This document shows positions 22,010 to 24,356 of a stretch of DNA of 24,356 nt, piece by piece. Within the stretch, counting starts at the first letter, position 1. Each line of letters begins with the position of its first letter. Both the position numbers and the translations under genes were made by a program. The stretch lies in the IMG/VR virus record IMGVR_UViG_3300013131_000241, positions 1 through 24,356 of that record; one strand, written 5' to 3'. Below the pieces are notes generated by a model that was given only the letters and a program-made list of their open reading frames with translations, did no database searches and was not told where the DNA came from. Source of the stretch: a virus.

Positions 22010-23905
22010 TTATTTTGCTTTTAAATTATTCCAACTACCATATTTACTTATTTTAGGTGGAGGAAGTTCTGTACTATTTATAATATTTTGAATTGCCTTT
22101 TTTTCTGGCTGTTTTGAGATAATAATTGGGGTATTTACTGGAGTTTTGGGAGAATTTAATTGTTTTTTGATGTTATATTCAGCATTCTTTTTTGCAACAG
22201 GTCTTATAATTTCGAAGGCGGCCATTGCGTAAATTCGACAGTCGAGTGCTTCATTTGGAAGATTTTTATCCTTCTTTTCGTAGTGCCAATAACGTTGACC
22301 ACGTTTATCTACAATTGATGTGCGGGTTTCAGATTGACATAACTGAATAAAATACTCCTGTTCTCTATCTTGAGGAAAAAAGCAATATCCGACTTTTGTT
22401 TCATCAGTTAATTGAAGATTGTTATAAAGTTGTTCCTTAAATACATCTACCGCCACTCGATAAAAACTTGCTCCAAATGGAGATTTGGATAAAGTTATCA
22501 TTGCACGTGGACCACCAATACCTTTAGTTGCATATATTCTTTCGTTTTTACTTAATTCACAAAACTTATAAACTGTTTTCGTGTTATAACCTGAGTCAAT
22601 TAAAGTTAACGTAACACCTAATTTGATTCCGTCTAAACGGTTATATTGTTTTAGGAGTTCAGTTTTAAATTCGTTAAAAGTAGCAAGATCTTTTGTATCA
22701 CCTTGAACCACTAAATAATCAATTGAATATGTTTGACCTTCAGCCGTGTGACCAAGTACTTCACATTCAATCCTATCTGCCTGTACGTCAGCACCGGCAG
22801 TTAATAAAATAACGTTATTTGGAATGGAATTAAGTGAATAATCAAGACCACGAGTACTTACCGATAAATCACCAACTAATTCACCTTGATATTTGAAGGG
22901 AAGACCGAGAACAGTATTGTAAAAAGGTTGGAGTTTTGAAGGTAAATTGTCAGTTGCTATGTATTCATAAACCATGTCCTTGAGTTTCGTCCAAGGAGAA
23001 ACTAAGGCATTGGTGTGGAAACCTGGAGTTCGATGACCAGGATTACGTGCTATGTACTTTCCATTGAAGGAGGCTATTAAACGTTCATTATCATTATGAC
23101 CGGCACCACAGTGTGGGCAAGTTAATAACGCATCCTCAGGTTGAATCCACACGATATGTTTCCACTCTGGATAAAAATACTCATCACAATGGATACATTT
23201 AATGTGGTAATAACGTTGATCTGAGTCGAGGAATAATGTGTGTATGTTTGACGCATCTTCAATTGTCGGAGTTGAAACTGCTACGAACTTGCTATCATGA
23301 AAGTTCTGAGAACGACGACGAACAATATCAACTGGATTCCCTTCAGTCTTTGCAGAAACCGGATAACGGTCTGTCTCGTCGAGTAAAATTACTCGTATGG
23401 GACGACCTGCCAAAGCAGTCGGTGAATTTGATCCGGCCATAGCAATAAATCCACCGGGGAAGGATTTATGCATTATCGTATTAGCGGAATCTCCGTAAGC
23501 ATCCGATTTGAACAAATTGGTCAGCACTGGAGTGTCTCGTATCATCGGTGCAATTCTTTCCTTGGAAAAAGATGCTGCTGCTCCTTCTGTTGGTTGAATG
23601 AGAAGAATTGGACTTGGTTCCTGTTCTGCGTAAAAACCCAAAACGTTTAAACAGAATTCAGTCTTACCAAGTTGAGAACTAATCATCAAAACAACACTGC
23701 TGACCGAGTCATCAGAAACTGTTTCCATAATTTCCCGCATATATGGCACTCGAGATGTGCGCCAACGCCCAGGCTCAGCGGCTGACTCCCTACTTAATCG
23801 ACGGAAGGTATCTGCCCACTGAACAAGATTAAGTTTTGACCTTGGTTTGAGAGTTTGCTGTGCAGTATTTTTTAGTAATTCATTAATTCGTGAGAGAGTC
23901 GTCAT
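22010..23905 (-). CDS. Terminase large subunit, lambda gpA-type
   Basis: This 631-residue protein is a GpA-type packaging motor. The ATPase part shows a Walker A-like SSQLGKTE (76-83), a GRPIRVILLDETDRYP Walker B stretch (167-182, acidic D176/E177) and a VSTPT coupling motif (210-213). A zinc-finger-like CIHC/CPHC pair lies at 237-266. The nuclease part has GADVQADRIE (D373), TLIDSGYNT (D437) and NEALDCRIYA (D555) as likely metal-binding acids. It cuts concatemers and pumps DNA through the portal. It overlaps the small terminase gene by 23 bp. Length fits lambda gpA (641 residues). Confidence 0.96.
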   Translation of the reverse strand: MTTLSRINELLKNTAQQTLKPRSKLNLVQWADTFRRLSRESAAEPGRWRTSRVPYMREIMETVSDDSVSSVVLMISSQLGKTEFCLNVLGFYAEQEPSPILLIQPTEGAAASFSKERIAPMIRDTPVLTNLFKSDAYGDSANTIMHKSFPGGFIAMAGSNSPTALAGRPIRVILLDETDRYPVSAKTEGNPVDIVRRRSQNFHDSKFVAVSTPTIEDASNIHTLFLDSDQRYYHIKCIHCDEYFYPEWKHIVWIQPEDALLTCPHCGAGHNDNERLIASFNGKYIARNPGHRTPGFHTNALVSPWTKLKDMVYEYIATDNLPSKLQPFYNTVLGLPFKYQGELVGDLSVSTRGLDYSLNSIPNNVILLTAGADVQADRIECEVLGHTAEGQTYSIDYLVVQGDTKDLATFNEFKTELLKQYNRLDGIKLGVTLTLIDSGYNTKTVYKFCELSKNERIYATKGIGGPRAMITLSKSPFGASFYRVAVDVFKEQLYNNLQLTDETKVGYCFFPQDREQEYFIQLCQSETRTSIVDKRGQRYWHYEKKDKNLPNEALDCRIYAMAAFEIIRPVAKKNAEYNIKKQLNSPKTPVNTPIIISKQPEKKAIQNIINSTELPPPKISKYGSWNNLKAK

Positions 23906-24302
23906 AAGATAATTCCGCTAAGATTTCTCCAACTTCCTGTTGGATAATTCTCTTGATTTCGAGTGGATCAATCAGCGGAGCGAGTACGTGAGGTAATTTG
24001 CTTTCAAGCGTTAAAAGTTTTGAACGAACCCTCGTATATTCGGTTGCAACAGCGGTGGATACTTCAATAACCGGTATGTAATTACGTTTAACAATATCTA
24101 TGTCAAGTTGAAGTTTGTCGGCCTCAAGTAATAACTTTTTAAGTCGAGCACCAACCAATGGATTACCGGATTCATCTGAGTCGACGTTATTCTTTTTATT
24201 GAGTCGTTCAATTCGACGAATTGCTTTACTTGGAAAGGATTCATTGAGTTCGTAATTGGCACTCTTTTGACCTCCCCTTGATTTTTTTGTAGTGTCTGTC
24301 AT
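23883..24302 (-). CDS. Terminase small subunit, Nu1-like
   Basis: This 139-residue protein has the central and C-terminal pattern of Nu1-type small terminases: LVGARLKKLLLEADKLQLDIDIVKRNYIP (about 49-77), ATEYTRVRSKLLTLESKLPHVLAP and a closing helix that in lambda contacts gpA. The usual N-terminal winged-helix DNA-binding domain is not apparent; residues 1-45 are basic and polar instead (TKKSRGGQKS), so DNA recognition may differ. It is the first gene of the module, directly before and overlapping the large subunit gene. No clear Shine-Dalgarno sequence precedes the ATG, which lies about 15 nt from the predicted transcript start. Confidence 0.8.
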   Translation of the reverse strand: MTDTTKKSRGGQKSANYELNESFPSKAIRRIERLNKKNNVDSDESGNPLVGARLKKLLLEADKLQLDIDIVKRNYIPVIEVSTAVATEYTRVRSKLLTLESKLPHVLAPLIDPLEIKRIIQQEVGEILAELSYDDSLTN

Positions 24303-24323
24303 ATTAGGTTAATGTAAAAAGTT

Positions 24324-24352
24324 ACTATATGACCCAGAAGTGAAGTTGTGAA
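24324..24352 (-). promoter_or_regulatory. Sigma70-like promoter before the terminase genes
   Basis: On the minus strand TTCACA (24347-24352; 5 of 6 to TTGACA) and TATAGT (24324-24329; 5 of 6 to TATAAT) are separated by exactly 17 nt. A transcript would start near 24317, about 15 nt before the small terminase ATG. It could drive the whole late operon, though genes to the right are not visible. Confidence 0.45.
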
Positions 24353-24356
24353 AACC

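Overview
The window carries the late structural module of a tailed bacteriophage (or prophage) with a contractile tail. Every gene I accept lies on the minus strand, so transcription runs from the right edge to the left edge. The genes are packed tightly with frequent 4-23 bp overlaps, as expected for one late operon. The DNA is AT-rich. No integrase, lysis, replication, tRNA or bacterial gene is visible, so the host cannot be named; the lambda-type head and Mu-type tail families are most familiar from phages of Gram-negative bacteria.

Head region (about 24350 to 17056): a sigma70-like promoter, a Nu1-like small terminase, a GpA-type large terminase, a two-part protein ending in a gpW-like head-tail joining domain, a lambda gpB-type portal, a free-standing GIY-YIG/NUMOD3 homing endonuclease, a fused prohead protease plus HK97-fold major capsid protein, and an FII-like attachment protein.

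Tail region (about 17059 to 9288) follows phage Mu order: tail terminator-like protein, DUF2635 protein (gp38-like), sheath (gpL), tube (gpM), tail assembly chaperone gp41 with a gp42-like extension reached by -1 ribosomal frameshifting at a TTTTTTG heptamer, tape measure, gpN-like DNA circularisation/baseplate protein, gpP-like hub and gp45-like spike.

Host-recognition cassette (about 9281 to 3445): between the gp45-like and gp46-like genes, which are adjacent in Mu, lie a 941-residue chimeric fibre with a lambda J-like region, a 157-residue unknown protein and an 842-residue protein with three carbohydrate-binding-like repeats and a LamG-like end. A non-coding gap follows, holding a perfect 23-bp inverted repeat with a third partial copy nearby. 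A possible gpZ-like gene comes next, then the Mu-like baseplate genes resume (gp46, gp47, gp48), and a repeat-containing tail fibre runs off the left edge.

Together the genes package DNA (terminase, portal), build and mature the capsid (protease-capsid fusion), join head to tail, build a contractile tail whose length is set by the tape measure, and end in a baseplate with several receptor-binding proteins. The points most worth a second look are the frameshift site, the internal start inside the protease-capsid fusion, the chimeric fibre cassette with its flanking palindrome, the spike without an obvious HxH tip, the Ig-like/gpW fusion, and the homing endonuclease flanked by a hairpin and a T4-late-promoter-like box.
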